Assembly: GCF_005869225.1 (NCBI RefSeq)
Contig: NZ_SWFP01000007.1
Span: 1-64,000, forward strand
From: Dyadobacter bucti
GTDB lineage: Bacteria > Bacteroidota > Bacteroidia > Cytophagales > Spirosomataceae
Length of the DNA stretch: 64,000 nucleotides
Reading direction: 5' to 3'
The translations under genes and the position numbers were made by a program. The notes under the pieces are model-generated. The model searched no databases and was not told the origin of the DNA. It worked only from the letters and a program-made list of their open reading frames with translations. Every line of letters begins with the position of its first letter. The first letter of the stretch is position 1. Below, piece after piece: positions 53,890 to 63,877 of the stretch.

Positions 53890-54996
53890 ATGAAAAATTC
53901 GCATAAAATACTGATTCTCTGCAACGTAATTGATTTCAGCGCCTACACGAGAAGGGCTACGCTCGAGTCGATCGCTAAACTTTCGCCAGGGACAAAATGC
54001 ATTTCCACGATATCGTTCTGGTTTAAAAAGGAAACGAACCTTTTCAGTGATTTTATGGAAATTATTCCATTTTACTATTATTTCCCCTACCCGCTGATCA
54101 GACGTTTTGCAATCCTTAATTTCATCAATCACAAGATCAACACAATACGGACCGGTCTGGATTTATCAGAATTCGACACTGTAGTTCTCTCACGCCCGCA
54201 CAATCATATCTTCCGCCCATTTATCAAGGACAAGAAGAAAGTGGTGATTCTGAGTGACGCTTACCATACAATGGGGAATACTTTGGCGGAGACCAGAAAA
54301 GTAATTGAAATGGCGGATATAATAATGGCTACAAGCATGGCATTAAAAGACGTATATGTGCAGAAGTACTACTCTATAACAGATAGAAATATTATCTATT
54401 GGCCAAATTGCGTGGATTTAGACGTGTGGGATCCGACAAAACTTCCGAACTTCAAGCCGCATTTGTTATCCGAGAAGATTGTGGTTGGTTTTGCAGGCAA
54501 CTTCATGGAAGCTACTGACATAGAACTGCTCCGGGATATTACCGACCGGATGAAAGCGGTAACTTTTGTACTCGCAGGCAAATGCAATTACAAGGAAGAT
54601 TCTGAAGAATACCAGATATTCCAGCAGATCATCAAATTGCCAAACGTCGATTACCGAGGATATATACATTACACAGAATTGCCGCAGGAAGTAATGAACT
54701 GGGATATTTGCATTATGATCGATGCCATCAGCGAACATGCCTCGTACCATCATCACAACAAAATGTACCAGTACCTGGCGCTTGGCAAACCTGTAGTGTA
54801 CCAAAAGAACCATGAGGATTACCGGTCGTTGGACGAAGCTGCGGTGGGTGTAACAGGCTCGGCCGAGTTTGTGAAGGAATTGAAAGTACTGGTTGAAAAA
54901 CTGTTGAACGGCGCCGATTTCTCGGAAAAGGCAAAATATCTGGCTTCTCAGAACTCCAGTGTCAAGAGGGCCGAGCAACTTCTGAGTATTATTTAA
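53890..54996 (+). CDS. Glycosyltransferase of the GT-B (GT4-like) fold
   Basis: The 368-aa protein has a GT-B appearance: an N-terminal KILILCNVIDFSAYTRR and a donor-binding half with IVVGFAGNFMEATDIELL, VDYRGYIHYTELPQEVM and HHHNKMYQYLALGKPVVYQ. The last resembles the E(x7)E region of GT4 enzymes, with the first Glu not obvious. It fits a repeat-unit glycosyltransferase of the locus, though its match is weaker than that of the next GT4 genes. Confidence 0.7.
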   Translation: MKNSHKILILCNVIDFSAYTRRATLESIAKLSPGTKCISTISFWFKKETNLFSDFMEIIPFYYYFPYPLIRRFAILNFINHKINTIRTGLDLSEFDTVVLSRPHNHIFRPFIKDKKKVVILSDAYHTMGNTLAETRKVIEMADIIMATSMALKDVYVQKYYSITDRNIIYWPNCVDLDVWDPTKLPNFKPHLLSEKIVVGFAGNFMEATDIELLRDITDRMKAVTFVLAGKCNYKEDSEEYQIFQQIIKLPNVDYRGYIHYTELPQEVMNWDICIMIDAISEHASYHHHNKMYQYLALGKPVVYQKNHEDYRSLDEAAVGVTGSAEFVKELKVLVEKLLNGADFSEKAKYLASQNSSVKRAEQLLSII

Positions 54997-55006
54997 AATA
55001 TGCACT

Positions 55007-56254
55007 ATGGTCATTTTCGATAAAAAATGGTTCCCCTTGATTGTCACGATACTTTGCGTATTTGCAGGTCCCGGGGTCTTATTCATGCTTAAATATCCAC
55101 TTGGAGAAGCTGGTGGCGGGGCGATTTTCAGGTTCCACCCCGTTTCATATTTTCTTGTATTATTGACGATTTATAACCTGGTCCGATATAATTACCACAT
55201 TGGTGAACTTAAGAAGTATTATGGTTTTACATTGTGTGTACTTATCGTTTTGATCTACTCCTTAACCTTTGGGTCCTCCAAGGGTAATTTGTTTTTATTC
55301 AACGTCCTTTTTTGCCCATCGCTGATCATTTTTAATTTCCAATTCATCAACTATAAGACTATCAATATTAAAATATGGAAGCAGCTGATGTTTGTTCTGC
55401 AATTCTTTTTTTATGCAGAATGTGTCCTCGCGATCCTGGAACACGTTATTCACGCCAAATTATTTCCGATCAATGAAACGGCGATTTTGTTCAGATCCAA
55501 TGCTTTTCAGGGACATCCGCTCAACAATTCCCTGTTTCTGATATTTTTCTCCCTTTTCTTCTATTCCTATGAGAAAACATTTGTGAAAAGAATGATCATT
55601 ATCGGGCTTACAGTTGGCGCGCTTGCAAGTTTTGGTGTGAGGTCCGGACTCGTTACTTATTCACTCGGGATCACCTTGATTAGTCTCAAATTCATGGAAA
55701 ACGGGAAATTCAATTTCTCGATGAAAAATATAGCAACGCTTGTTATTCTTGTACTCAGTGTTGTGTATATTGTTTTTTATACCCCTTTGGGAGCCAGGAT
55801 TACGTCTGCCGGTACTTTCAATGATAACAGCTCTTCGGTTCGTTACGGTGTATATAATATGTTCAATTATATCTCCCTGCAGGACATCATCTGGGGTGTG
55901 CCTCAGGAAACCATTGATTACCTGATGTATATCAATGGGATAGAGATCATTGAAAACTTCTGGATCATCTGGATATTCAAGTACGGAGTTGTTTTCACCG
56001 TTTACCTTGGAATTTCCTTTATCCTGTTCTTTTACAGAATGACCAAACTTGCCTTTCCTGTAAAAGAATATGAGCGGCTGGTAATGCTTTGTGTTTTTCT
56101 GCTGGCGGCGTCGTCCAACAATTCACTTGCTGTAAATACGACTGTAATCTGTGCCATTACTATCTTGTGCCTTACACAATATAATATCCTCAGGTACAGA
56201 CCGGTAATAAAAAAGAAACCGCGGCCCGTACAAGCTGAACTCGTCAATTTTTAA
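55007..56254 (+). CDS. wzy: Wzy-like O-antigen/exopolysaccharide polymerase
   Basis: The 415-aa protein has about 10 to 12 hydrophobic segments, including WFPLIVTILCVFAGPGVLFM, and a large periplasmic loop with NAFQGHPLNN and TSAGTFNDNSSSVRYGVYNM. This pattern, and its place in a glycosyltransferase run with a flippase, supports a polymerase that joins repeat units in the periplasm. Wzy sequences are very divergent, so the call rests on topology and context. Confidence 0.7.
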   Translation: MVIFDKKWFPLIVTILCVFAGPGVLFMLKYPLGEAGGGAIFRFHPVSYFLVLLTIYNLVRYNYHIGELKKYYGFTLCVLIVLIYSLTFGSSKGNLFLFNVLFCPSLIIFNFQFINYKTINIKIWKQLMFVLQFFFYAECVLAILEHVIHAKLFPINETAILFRSNAFQGHPLNNSLFLIFFSLFFYSYEKTFVKRMIIIGLTVGALASFGVRSGLVTYSLGITLISLKFMENGKFNFSMKNIATLVILVLSVVYIVFYTPLGARITSAGTFNDNSSSVRYGVYNMFNYISLQDIIWGVPQETIDYLMYINGIEIIENFWIIWIFKYGVVFTVYLGISFILFFYRMTKLAFPVKEYERLVMLCVFLLAASSNNSLAVNTTVICAITILCLTQYNILRYRPVIKKKPRPVQAELVNF

Positions 56255-56346
56255 TATGGTTCTCTGTACCGATATCCATTCATCAACACCCCGGAAATTG
56301 AGCCATCGTAATAGCCTGACCGGTTATCTACACTTTAAGGAATAAT

Positions 56347-57447
56347 ATGAAGATAAAAATATTACATGTTCTCAACAGCCCTTCCATAGGCGGTATTGAA
56401 ACCTTTGTGTATTACCTGACCAAAATGCAACAAAGTAATCCTCAACTTGAGGTTTCAATCCTGTTTTCGAGGTCAGAGGGGAATCTAAAGGATAGATTTA
56501 TTTCCACCGGTATCAAATGCTATTTTCTGGATATCAAACCGTTTGACCTGGATGTCAGAAAATACATTCGTTTTGCAAAGATTTCGAGCAATTTCGATAT
56601 CCTGCATTTCCATACTTTTCTGCCCATGCGGGAGCTGATCGCGGCGCGGTTGACGCCTAAAATTGTTTATACGCAACACAGCGTAGATGGGTTTGGGCGG
56701 GTAAAGAAAAAAACGGATGCTTTCAGAAAGCTCGTTTTCCGTCGTTTTTTAAACCATCAGAGCGACTACGTTACTTATAATTCCGAATATACCAGAGAAT
56801 TCTGGAGCCAACGGGGAGTATCCAATTCACGGAGTAAGGTAGTTTACAATGGGGTAACATTTGAAACAGGCCCGGTTTCTCATAAAAACGACGAGCCGGT
56901 TTTTCATATCGATCCGGGAAAATTTGTCATAGGCACATCATCCAGGTTTATCAGCTGGAAACGGGTAGACTTGCTGATCCGCTCTTTCGCGACTTTTCAG
57001 ACTGGTAAAGAGGACGTTTTGCTGCTGCTGGTGGGCGATGGTAGCGAGATGAAAGAGCTTGTCAAACTGGTAAAGGAGCTAGATATAGAAGACAAAGTTG
57101 TTTTCACAGGTTATACTACCAATGTCACCTATTATCAGTCTTTGATGGATGTGTGTGTGTTCCCCTCGACCACCGAGGCTTTTGGCCTGGTAGCCATTGA
57201 ATGCATGTACCTGGGCAAACCGGTCCTGGTATTCAATGACGGAGGAGGTATTACGGAACTGATCCGGAAAATCGAGCCGGAAAATGTTGTAAACGACCCT
57301 GATATGCTTGCTGGCTCGCTTAACCACTATTACCACAACCGGGAATTGCTCACCGGTGAAAATGAAAAGAAGCGCAAAAGTTTTGCCGAAAGTTTTGACA
57401 TGAAGATCGCAGAAAACCAGTTCTACGACATTTATACCCAGCTGTAA
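56347..57447 (+). CDS. Family 4 glycosyltransferase
   Basis: The 366-aa GT-B protein has the N-terminal ILHVLNSPSIGGIETFV, a donor-site FVIGTSSRFISWKRVDLLI and VFPSTTEAFGLVAIECMYL, with the E(x7)E motif (EAFGLVAIE). It is a retaining enzyme that transfers from a nucleotide sugar. It starts 92 bases after the polymerase gene. Confidence 0.88.
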   Translation: MKIKILHVLNSPSIGGIETFVYYLTKMQQSNPQLEVSILFSRSEGNLKDRFISTGIKCYFLDIKPFDLDVRKYIRFAKISSNFDILHFHTFLPMRELIAARLTPKIVYTQHSVDGFGRVKKKTDAFRKLVFRRFLNHQSDYVTYNSEYTREFWSQRGVSNSRSKVVYNGVTFETGPVSHKNDEPVFHIDPGKFVIGTSSRFISWKRVDLLIRSFATFQTGKEDVLLLLVGDGSEMKELVKLVKELDIEDKVVFTGYTTNVTYYQSLMDVCVFPSTTEAFGLVAIECMYLGKPVLVFNDGGGITELIRKIEPENVVNDPDMLAGSLNHYYHNRELLTGENEKKRKSFAESFDMKIAENQFYDIYTQL

Positions 57448-57629
57448 TCACAGGGTAGCCTGCCAACCACCTGATTTCACCAGTTGCCGGTTTTGGAAAA
57501 TTTCGCATTAAGCTCTTCCATCCCGAACGGGAAAATTGTGAAGTATTAAAGCCATTTATTGAAAATAACAAGACACCATATTAAGTAAATCTATTTATCA
57601 AAACACTACAATTAAATTAAATCTGCGTT

Positions 57630-58937
57630 ATGAACATAAGTATTTTCGGTTTGGGTTATGTAGGCTGTGTCAGCCTCGGTTGTCTGGCGAAAAACGGTCA
57701 CACCGTTATCGGAGTAGATGTGAGCCAGGACAAAGTGAATCAGATCAACAATGGTCAGGCTACTATTGTTGAAAAGGATATTGACGAAATTATTCTGGAA
57801 CAACATCAGGCTGGCAGGATCAGTGCTACAACTGACTTCCAGGCGGCGGTGGTTGCTACCGAAGTTTCCATAGTGGCTGTGGGTACGCCATCCAGTGCAA
57901 AAGGCCATTTGAACCTGGATTATATCTTCAATGTGGCCCGGAACATCGGCGAGGTTCTGAAGACTAAGGATGCTTTTCACGTCGTTGCATTGCGTTCAAC
58001 CGTATTGCCGGGCACTTGCGAAAAGTTTGCACATATTATTGAAGATGCATCCGGCAAAAAAGCCAATGTGGATTTTGCGGTAGTCGACAACCCCGAGTTC
58101 TTGCGCGAAGGGACTGCTGTGGAAGACTACTACAATCCCCCATTGACATTGATCGGTGGTGAAAACGAGCAAGCCACCTCCCTGCTTTCAACGCTTTACA
58201 GCCAGCTTCCGGCCGAGGTTATTGTGACCGATACCAAAACGGCTGAGATCATGAAGTATGTCAACAATACATTCCATGCGCTCAAAATTTCATTCGCGAA
58301 CGAAGTTGGAAATATTTCAAGTGCCCTGGGTATTGATTCCCATAAAGTAATGGAGATATTCTGTAAGGATAAGCAGCTAAATATCTCTCCATATTACTTC
58401 AAGCCGGGTTTCGCTTACGGAGGCTCCTGCCTTCCAAAAGATTTGAAAGGCCTGCAGACACTTGCGCATGACCTCTACGTGAAAGTGCCTTTGATTGAAA
58501 GTATTGATCAGACCAACGCCATTCAGATCCAGCGTGCGGTAAGCCTTCTGAGCAAGTTCTTCGGGAAAAGGATTGCGATACTCGGACTGAGCTTCAAGGC
58601 GGGTACGGATGACCTCCGGAACAGCCCCTCTGTTGAGCTTGTGGAAACACTCATAGGAAAGGGTTTCGACATCTCTATCTACGACTCAAATATCCAGATC
58701 GCGAAGCTGACCGGTAAGAATAAGGACTACATCGAAAGCCGGATTCCTCACCTTTCCAAACTGCTGGTTGACAATCTTGACTACGTGCTTGAGAAAAGTG
58801 ATGTACTCGTTGTATGTAACAAAGAGCAACAATTCGTAGAAAAATTCAACACAATAAAAGGCAAGACCGTCGTAGACCTTGTGCGTTTACCAGCGCATGT
58901 GAAAGAAAATAACAATTATTTCGGAATTAACTGGTAA
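57630..58937 (+). CDS. Nucleotide-sugar dehydrogenase, GDP-mannose 6-dehydrogenase (AlgD)-like
   Basis: This 435-aa enzyme has GLGYVG (7-12), VALRSTVLPGT, VVDNPEFLREG, the catalytic C267 in GGSCLPKD and ILGLSFKAGTDDLRNSP. The N-terminal text (MNISIFGLGYVGCVSLGCLA) and the VGTPSSAKGHLNLDYI stretch resemble Pseudomonas AlgD more than Ugd. It would therefore oxidise GDP-mannose to GDP-mannuronic acid. UDP-sugar specificity is possible, but a second UDP-glucose enzyme at 47601 makes that redundant. Confidence 0.75.
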   Translation: MNISIFGLGYVGCVSLGCLAKNGHTVIGVDVSQDKVNQINNGQATIVEKDIDEIILEQHQAGRISATTDFQAAVVATEVSIVAVGTPSSAKGHLNLDYIFNVARNIGEVLKTKDAFHVVALRSTVLPGTCEKFAHIIEDASGKKANVDFAVVDNPEFLREGTAVEDYYNPPLTLIGGENEQATSLLSTLYSQLPAEVIVTDTKTAEIMKYVNNTFHALKISFANEVGNISSALGIDSHKVMEIFCKDKQLNISPYYFKPGFAYGGSCLPKDLKGLQTLAHDLYVKVPLIESIDQTNAIQIQRAVSLLSKFFGKRIAILGLSFKAGTDDLRNSPSVELVETLIGKGFDISIYDSNIQIAKLTGKNKDYIESRIPHLSKLLVDNLDYVLEKSDVLVVCNKEQQFVEKFNTIKGKTVVDLVRLPAHVKENNNYFGINW

Positions 58938-58965
58938 TCAATAATTTCACTCAACGTATATAAAA

Positions 58966-60150
58966 ATGGACAATAACCTTTTAGGCAAGCATATATTGAT
59001 AGTCGTCGAAAATCTTCCCGTTCCTTTCGATCGGAGGGTTTGGCAGGAAGCAAGCACGCTGAAAGAGAACGGTGCAAAAGTATCTATCATTTGTCCTAAA
59101 ATGAAGGGGTATACCCAAAGCCGCGAGGTGATCGATGGAATAGATATTTACAGGCACAACCTCCCTCTGGAGGCCAGTGGGGCACTTGGATATCTTTTTG
59201 AGTATGCCACTGCGCTTTTCTGGGAATTTGTACTGGCGGTGAAAATTTTTGCAAAAAACCGTTTTCATGTCATTCAGGGTTGTAACCCTCCGGATCTTAT
59301 TTTTCTCGTGGCCATACCCTTTAAACTGCTGGGTGTCAAGTATGTATTTGATCACCACGACATCAATCCGGAATTGTACGAAGCTAAATTTGAAAAGAAA
59401 GACTTTTTCTACAAACTGATGGTGCTCTTCGAAAAGCTGACTTTTAAAACAGCGAATGCGAGCATCGCCACCAATGAATCGTACAGAAATATCGCGATTG
59501 AGCGCGGCGGAATGGCTCCGGAAAAAGTTACGGTGATCCGAAGCGGGCCAAAACTCGACCGGCTGAAAATCACTGACGGAAATCCGGTTTACAAAAAAGG
59601 GCGAAAATTTCTGATCGGCTACCTTGGCGTGATCGGTGATCAGGAAGGCATAGATTTATTAGTAGAAGCGTTCAGACAGTTAGTCGACCGGAGAGATGAT
59701 GTGCAACTTGCCATTGTCGGAGGCGGAACAAGCCTTGAAAGTCTTAAGGCATTTTCATTGGAGAAGGGACTGGGCGACTACGTCGATTTTTACGGCAGAG
59801 TATCTGATGAATTAATGGTCGATATTCTGAATACAGCCGACATCTGCGTTAACCCTGACAAACCTTTAAAAATGAATGATCTGTCCACCATGAACAAAAT
59901 CATGGAGTATATGGCCTTGAAAAAGCCTATCGTACAGTTTGATTTAAAGGAAGGAAGGTACTCCGCCCAGGATTCTTCACTATATGCCACCACAGTTCCG
60001 GATTTCTGCGAGAAGATGGACTATCTGTTGAGCAACGAAGCAGTTAGGATTAAAATGGGAGAATTCGGTTATAATCGGGTTCTTACAGAGCTTTCCTGGG
60101 AATATGAGAGCAAAAAACTGATCAATTTCTACCAGAGGTTATTAATATGA
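58966..60150 (+). CDS. Family 4 glycosyltransferase (WbuB-like)
   Basis: The 394-aa protein starts with HILIVVENLPVPFDRRVWQE, typical of WbuB/WcaI-like transferases, and has VFDHHDINPELYE, FLIGYLGVIGDQEGIDLLVE and YMALKKPIVQFDLKEG. The last is the GT4 donor region. It is the final transferase of the group, 28 bases after the AlgD-like gene, and is followed by a terminator. Confidence 0.88.
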   Translation: MDNNLLGKHILIVVENLPVPFDRRVWQEASTLKENGAKVSIICPKMKGYTQSREVIDGIDIYRHNLPLEASGALGYLFEYATALFWEFVLAVKIFAKNRFHVIQGCNPPDLIFLVAIPFKLLGVKYVFDHHDINPELYEAKFEKKDFFYKLMVLFEKLTFKTANASIATNESYRNIAIERGGMAPEKVTVIRSGPKLDRLKITDGNPVYKKGRKFLIGYLGVIGDQEGIDLLVEAFRQLVDRRDDVQLAIVGGGTSLESLKAFSLEKGLGDYVDFYGRVSDELMVDILNTADICVNPDKPLKMNDLSTMNKIMEYMALKKPIVQFDLKEGRYSAQDSSLYATTVPDFCEKMDYLLSNEAVRIKMGEFGYNRVLTELSWEYESKKLINFYQRLLI

Positions 60151-60846
60151 AAAAAGGAATATGGTTAAAATTATAATGGCAAGGTTGAATAATACGATAG
60201 CATATCTGATCCTAATTTTGGGTTCCCGTATTTGCAATAGAACCTTTGCCGGCATTACCATTATTCCAGGTTCATTCAATAGCAGGTATTTTAAGACTAA
60301 ATGGGAACAGCGTTCATCCGTCTGTTCCCATTTTATAAGGCTGATTGATTCATCCGAATCGCGGATCCGCAAAAGTGCAGTAATACCCCTAACGTTCCAC
60401 GTAAAAGTTTCAGCATTCCCCAGCCGACAGGCAAAAGGGATTGTTGTGTGTCAGAAATTGTGTCTTACAGGCACGAACTACGAATGAATGAACCATTAGC
60501 CATAAAAGATATAGTAGTGTACAAATACCATTGATAAAAATAATTTTGAAACCTAAACAATTGGCTAAACATCAGTAGTACTGTCTTGCACAAACGGAAT
60601 AAACAGATCAGTTTCCAGGGCTTTTGAAGACCGAGATTTCTTCACCTGCAAAGTTCCTGCCTGAACAAAGTAAACTCCGTTTTTCCATAATAGTCCCAAG
60701 TATATTGGATTACTGATTGACGTGCATGTCAATTGAGAAGTTTTGTGTCCGGAAAATATTTACTCAACATCAATAGGTCCTCCGGGCCTTGTCTTAGGTA
60801 GTTTAAAAGTGAATTCAATTAGGTTATTTCTATAATTACATCCACA
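60151..60846. other. Gene-free region between the transferases and the lyase
   Basis: About 700 bases with no gene. It contains the terminator at 60299-60333 and then the upstream region of the lyase gene. The gap suggests that the lyase is transcribed on its own. Confidence 0.55.
60299..60333 (+). terminator. Terminator of the glycosyltransferase operon
   Basis: AAATGGGAACAG pairs perfectly with CTGTTCCCATTT across an 11-base loop, followed by T and an AT-rich run. It lies 150 bases after the stop of the last transferase. Confidence 0.7.
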
Positions 60847-63102
60847 ATGGCAGACCCACTAAAAGCATTTGATTTTAGACGAGACTCTACGACAAATGAT
60901 TTTTCCTTTAACCGGGACAGTGAAGCCTCATTTTATGGCTCCAACGGTTATCTACAGTTTTCAGCAAACGGCCAAAGCGCCGCACCTGATAATGGTGAAA
61001 CAGAACCAATAGACGAGAATCTTCTGGGCAACGGCCAGAACTTTTCGCTGAGGGACTGGAACAAAGTAGGAACGTCCGTTTCTGTTCCTGGCAACATTAC
61101 GGCCGCTGATGGCAGTAGTAAGGCAAACAAGATCACGGAAAACGGCGCAAAGGGAGAACACAGGTTTTCGCAGAGTGTTTCGGTGATAAAAGGAGAATCC
61201 GTGACGATCAGTATTTACGCAAAAGCCGGCACCAAGAGTAAGGTACAGTTCAGCTTTTTGAAAGCAGATTCTTACACGGGCGGCAGTCCGGCGATTAAAT
61301 TTAATCTTGCCACCGGCTCGCTGATTTCCAAAAGTACCAATGTTATCAGTTACGAAGCCATAGACAGTGGAAACGGCTGGTGGCTCCTCAAAGTAACGGG
61401 TGTACCTGATCTCGGATCGGACTCGGGTTTGCATCTGTACATGCTGAGCGATAATAATTCGATCAGTTACCAGGGAGATTCGAAGTACGTATATGCCTGG
61501 GGTGCTCAGCTTACGCAAGGCACATCTTCGACCGCCAGAGTTGCAGCTACCGCAGGGGGCCTGCGTTTCAACTATGACCTTTCCAATTCCACGCCGAAAA
61601 TGGTGGGTGCATTGATTGAACCGGCAGGAACCAATCTTGTCCCCTATTCACAGCTACTAACCCACGCTTCATGGAGAAAACAGTACGCAACCCTAGTCAC
61701 AAATAGTGGAAAAGCCCCGGACGGCACAGCCACAGTATTTAAAATAAAAGAGGATAGAAGCTCTGCTCAGCATTACATCATGCCATACCCCACAATGGCG
61801 TCCTCTAACGGAAGCACCTATACTTTTAGCGCCTTTCTGAAAGCTGCTGAGCGTAAATGGGCATTTTTCAATATCAATGGTGTTACCGTGCATTTTGATC
61901 TTGCTAATGGGACCATCGGGAACTATAATAATATTTTCACGCCTTATATCGAAAGTGCCGGAAATGGCTGGTACAGATGTTCAGCGACTTTCAAGGTAAG
62001 TTCTTCAAGTACATCTGCCAAAATCGGCTGTGAAAAATCAAATGGAAGTCCCTCTTATGCCGGAGACGGGAACAGCGGAGTCCTGGTGTGGGGTGCCCAG
62101 TTTGAAAAAAGCAACCAGCTTACAAGCTATATCCGTACGCAATCGGGCAAGGCATCCCGAAGCGCAGATAAACTTGTCCTGACAAAACCTTCAGCATCCA
62201 GTTTTGATGTTTTTATTCAAAGAACCGACGGAGGGACATGGATAAACAATTCAACCACGAGTTTCGAGGTGCCGACTACCGGAAGCCCGTTGCAGCTGGT
62301 TAATTTCTACAGTTCCGATATTACAGTTTCTGCAAAGGATGATACTGTTCAAGACCTGTTTCCGCCAGCCTACCAAAATGTAGGAATAAGTAATACGCTG
62401 GTAACCATGATGGATAACCTTTTCATGGCACAAACACCAAACAAAAGCTGGTCTCTCCAGCAAGCTCAAAACAAAAATTCACCCATTTTTCGTTTTCAGG
62501 TTAATTCGGGCGATAAATGGTCAGGTGATGTCGGGAACGTAAAGGATAAGGAAAGATGTGAATTCTACATGAAAAATGCCGATCTTCCTTTTGATAAAGA
62601 TGTGTGGCTTTCTTATGCAATTAAAATAGCACCAGGCTCCATTCTGAATTTATTACCAGTCGAATGGTGTTATCTGGGCCAGATGCATGCGACAGAGGAT
62701 AAGGGCGAAATGAGTACAGGGCCTGTTCTCGGATTCAGGCTGGAGGGAAGTGATACGATCAGCGCGTATACCGCCTCAAGCCTGGAAAATCCCATCAAGA
62801 CAGCACCCAAGTATATTTTCAGAGGCAGCAGCAAGTTCGCTCGGGGAGTATGGCACAAAGTAGTCGTACGGATGAGGTTTTCGCCTACCAAAGGGCAGTT
62901 ACAATGGTGGCAAAATGGAAAGGAAATAATCAATATTTCTAACATAGGCATGGGTTACGTTGACAGGTTGGGTCCTTACTGGAAATTCGGGATCTACAGA
63001 TCGGCAGTGTCACCAACTTTAACCGTAGAATACGCAAATATGGAGGTAGAGTATAATTCCTCGCTCTTTTCGCGTGTAGCACAACCATTGGTAATCGCTT
63101 AA
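60847..63102 (+). CDS. Polysaccharide lyase with two carbohydrate-binding-like modules
   Basis: The 751-aa protein has two similar jelly-roll modules, about residues 58-235 and 255-430. They share GNGWW/GNGWY, AWGAQL/VWGAQF and SYIRT-like ends, as in CBM_4_9/phage-fibre-like modules. The C-terminal part (about 500-740) resembles the heparin-lyase-I/glucuronan-lyase family: CEFYMKNADLP, WCYLGQMHATE, GFRLEGSD and WHKVVVRMRFSPTKGQLQWW. It would cleave a uronic-acid polymer by beta-elimination, perhaps the locus product. There is no signal peptide: the start MADPLKAFDFRR is preceded by an in-frame stop shortly upstream. Its export route is therefore unclear. Confidence 0.65.
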   Translation: MADPLKAFDFRRDSTTNDFSFNRDSEASFYGSNGYLQFSANGQSAAPDNGETEPIDENLLGNGQNFSLRDWNKVGTSVSVPGNITAADGSSKANKITENGAKGEHRFSQSVSVIKGESVTISIYAKAGTKSKVQFSFLKADSYTGGSPAIKFNLATGSLISKSTNVISYEAIDSGNGWWLLKVTGVPDLGSDSGLHLYMLSDNNSISYQGDSKYVYAWGAQLTQGTSSTARVAATAGGLRFNYDLSNSTPKMVGALIEPAGTNLVPYSQLLTHASWRKQYATLVTNSGKAPDGTATVFKIKEDRSSAQHYIMPYPTMASSNGSTYTFSAFLKAAERKWAFFNINGVTVHFDLANGTIGNYNNIFTPYIESAGNGWYRCSATFKVSSSSTSAKIGCEKSNGSPSYAGDGNSGVLVWGAQFEKSNQLTSYIRTQSGKASRSADKLVLTKPSASSFDVFIQRTDGGTWINNSTTSFEVPTTGSPLQLVNFYSSDITVSAKDDTVQDLFPPAYQNVGISNTLVTMMDNLFMAQTPNKSWSLQQAQNKNSPIFRFQVNSGDKWSGDVGNVKDKERCEFYMKNADLPFDKDVWLSYAIKIAPGSILNLLPVEWCYLGQMHATEDKGEMSTGPVLGFRLEGSDTISAYTASSLENPIKTAPKYIFRGSSKFARGVWHKVVVRMRFSPTKGQLQWWQNGKEIINISNIGMGYVDRLGPYWKFGIYRSAVSPTLTVEYANMEVEYNSSLFSRVAQPLVIA

Positions 63103-63125
63103 TCAATCTCATTCTGTACCCCATC

Positions 63126-63731
63126 ATGATAATCAAAAGAAGAAACTTTATCCAAATCACAACGCTGAGCTTGGCAACTGCAATGAGCGGGTTTACCCCG
63201 TCACCATTTTCCAAACAAGCCGTTGATGCTATAAATACAAAAGCTTTAACAATAAACATGTCCGCTGATGATGGCAATTATGCCTTTCTTGTTGACGGAC
63301 AAAAACAAATTATTCGGATCTCGAACCACACCGGCAGCATGAATGTCCCTGAACATGCGTGTATCCTTGAATACACTGCTGCGGATGGTAAAAACAAAAT
63401 ATCCGTATATATCGACCAGGGCACCTCTCAGTCTTTTTTGCTGCCGGGTATGCGTACAGACGAAACCGAAGTTGTATGGAACACAGTATTACTTGGTAAT
63501 CCGGTCAGAGGGGGAAAAATACTTGCCGCCATTACCGGCCCCAACAACACACATCCTGTCGTGGAGATTACCGACATTCAGGGACGAACTCTCATCAAGG
63601 AGCGTCTGACCAAAACAAAAACTGAAGAAGAATTCGAATTTGATGTGCAACGCTACGCAAAAGGCGTATTACTGATGAAAATCAGTTATGAGAACTTCTC
63701 TCAGACCCTGAAAGTGGTTCATGGCAATTAA
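63126..63731 (+). CDS. Exported protein with Tat-like signal and T9SS-type C-terminal domain
   Basis: The 201-aa protein begins MIIKRRNFIQITTLSLATAM, with the RRxFIQ form of a twin-arginine signal. The C-terminal 80 residues resemble a type A type IX sorting domain: LGNPVRGGKILAAI, VVEITDIQGRTLI, and a final GVLLMKISYENFSQTLKV. Such domains send cargo through the outer-membrane PorU/V system. The middle region has no known domain. It is 23 bases after the lyase gene and probably cotranscribed. Confidence 0.6.
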   Translation: MIIKRRNFIQITTLSLATAMSGFTPSPFSKQAVDAINTKALTINMSADDGNYAFLVDGQKQIIRISNHTGSMNVPEHACILEYTAADGKNKISVYIDQGTSQSFLLPGMRTDETEVVWNTVLLGNPVRGGKILAAITGPNNTHPVVEITDIQGRTLIKERLTKTKTEEEFEFDVQRYAKGVLLMKISYENFSQTLKVVHGN

Positions 63732-63848
63732 CGCTGGGATTTGTCCAGACAGCTCTTTAAATTTCAATATTGGAGCCTCAAGTCACGGCGTTTTGCTTGT
63801 AATATTTTGACCATTTCGTAGAAACAAACTGGCACTTTAAGTGTTCTT

Positions 63849-63877
63849 TTGCCCTGTCCATTGTCTGGACAGGGCAA
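63849..63877 (+). terminator. Terminator of the lyase operon
   Basis: TTGCCCTGTCC pairs with GGACAGGGCAA across a seven-base loop and is followed by TTT. It is 117 bases after the last stop of the locus. The remaining 120 bases to the window end hold no gene. Confidence 0.75.

Noticed and set aside
60161..60487. 108-codon frame after the last glycosyltransferase
   Set aside because: It spans the terminator hairpin at 60299-60333 and has no family features.
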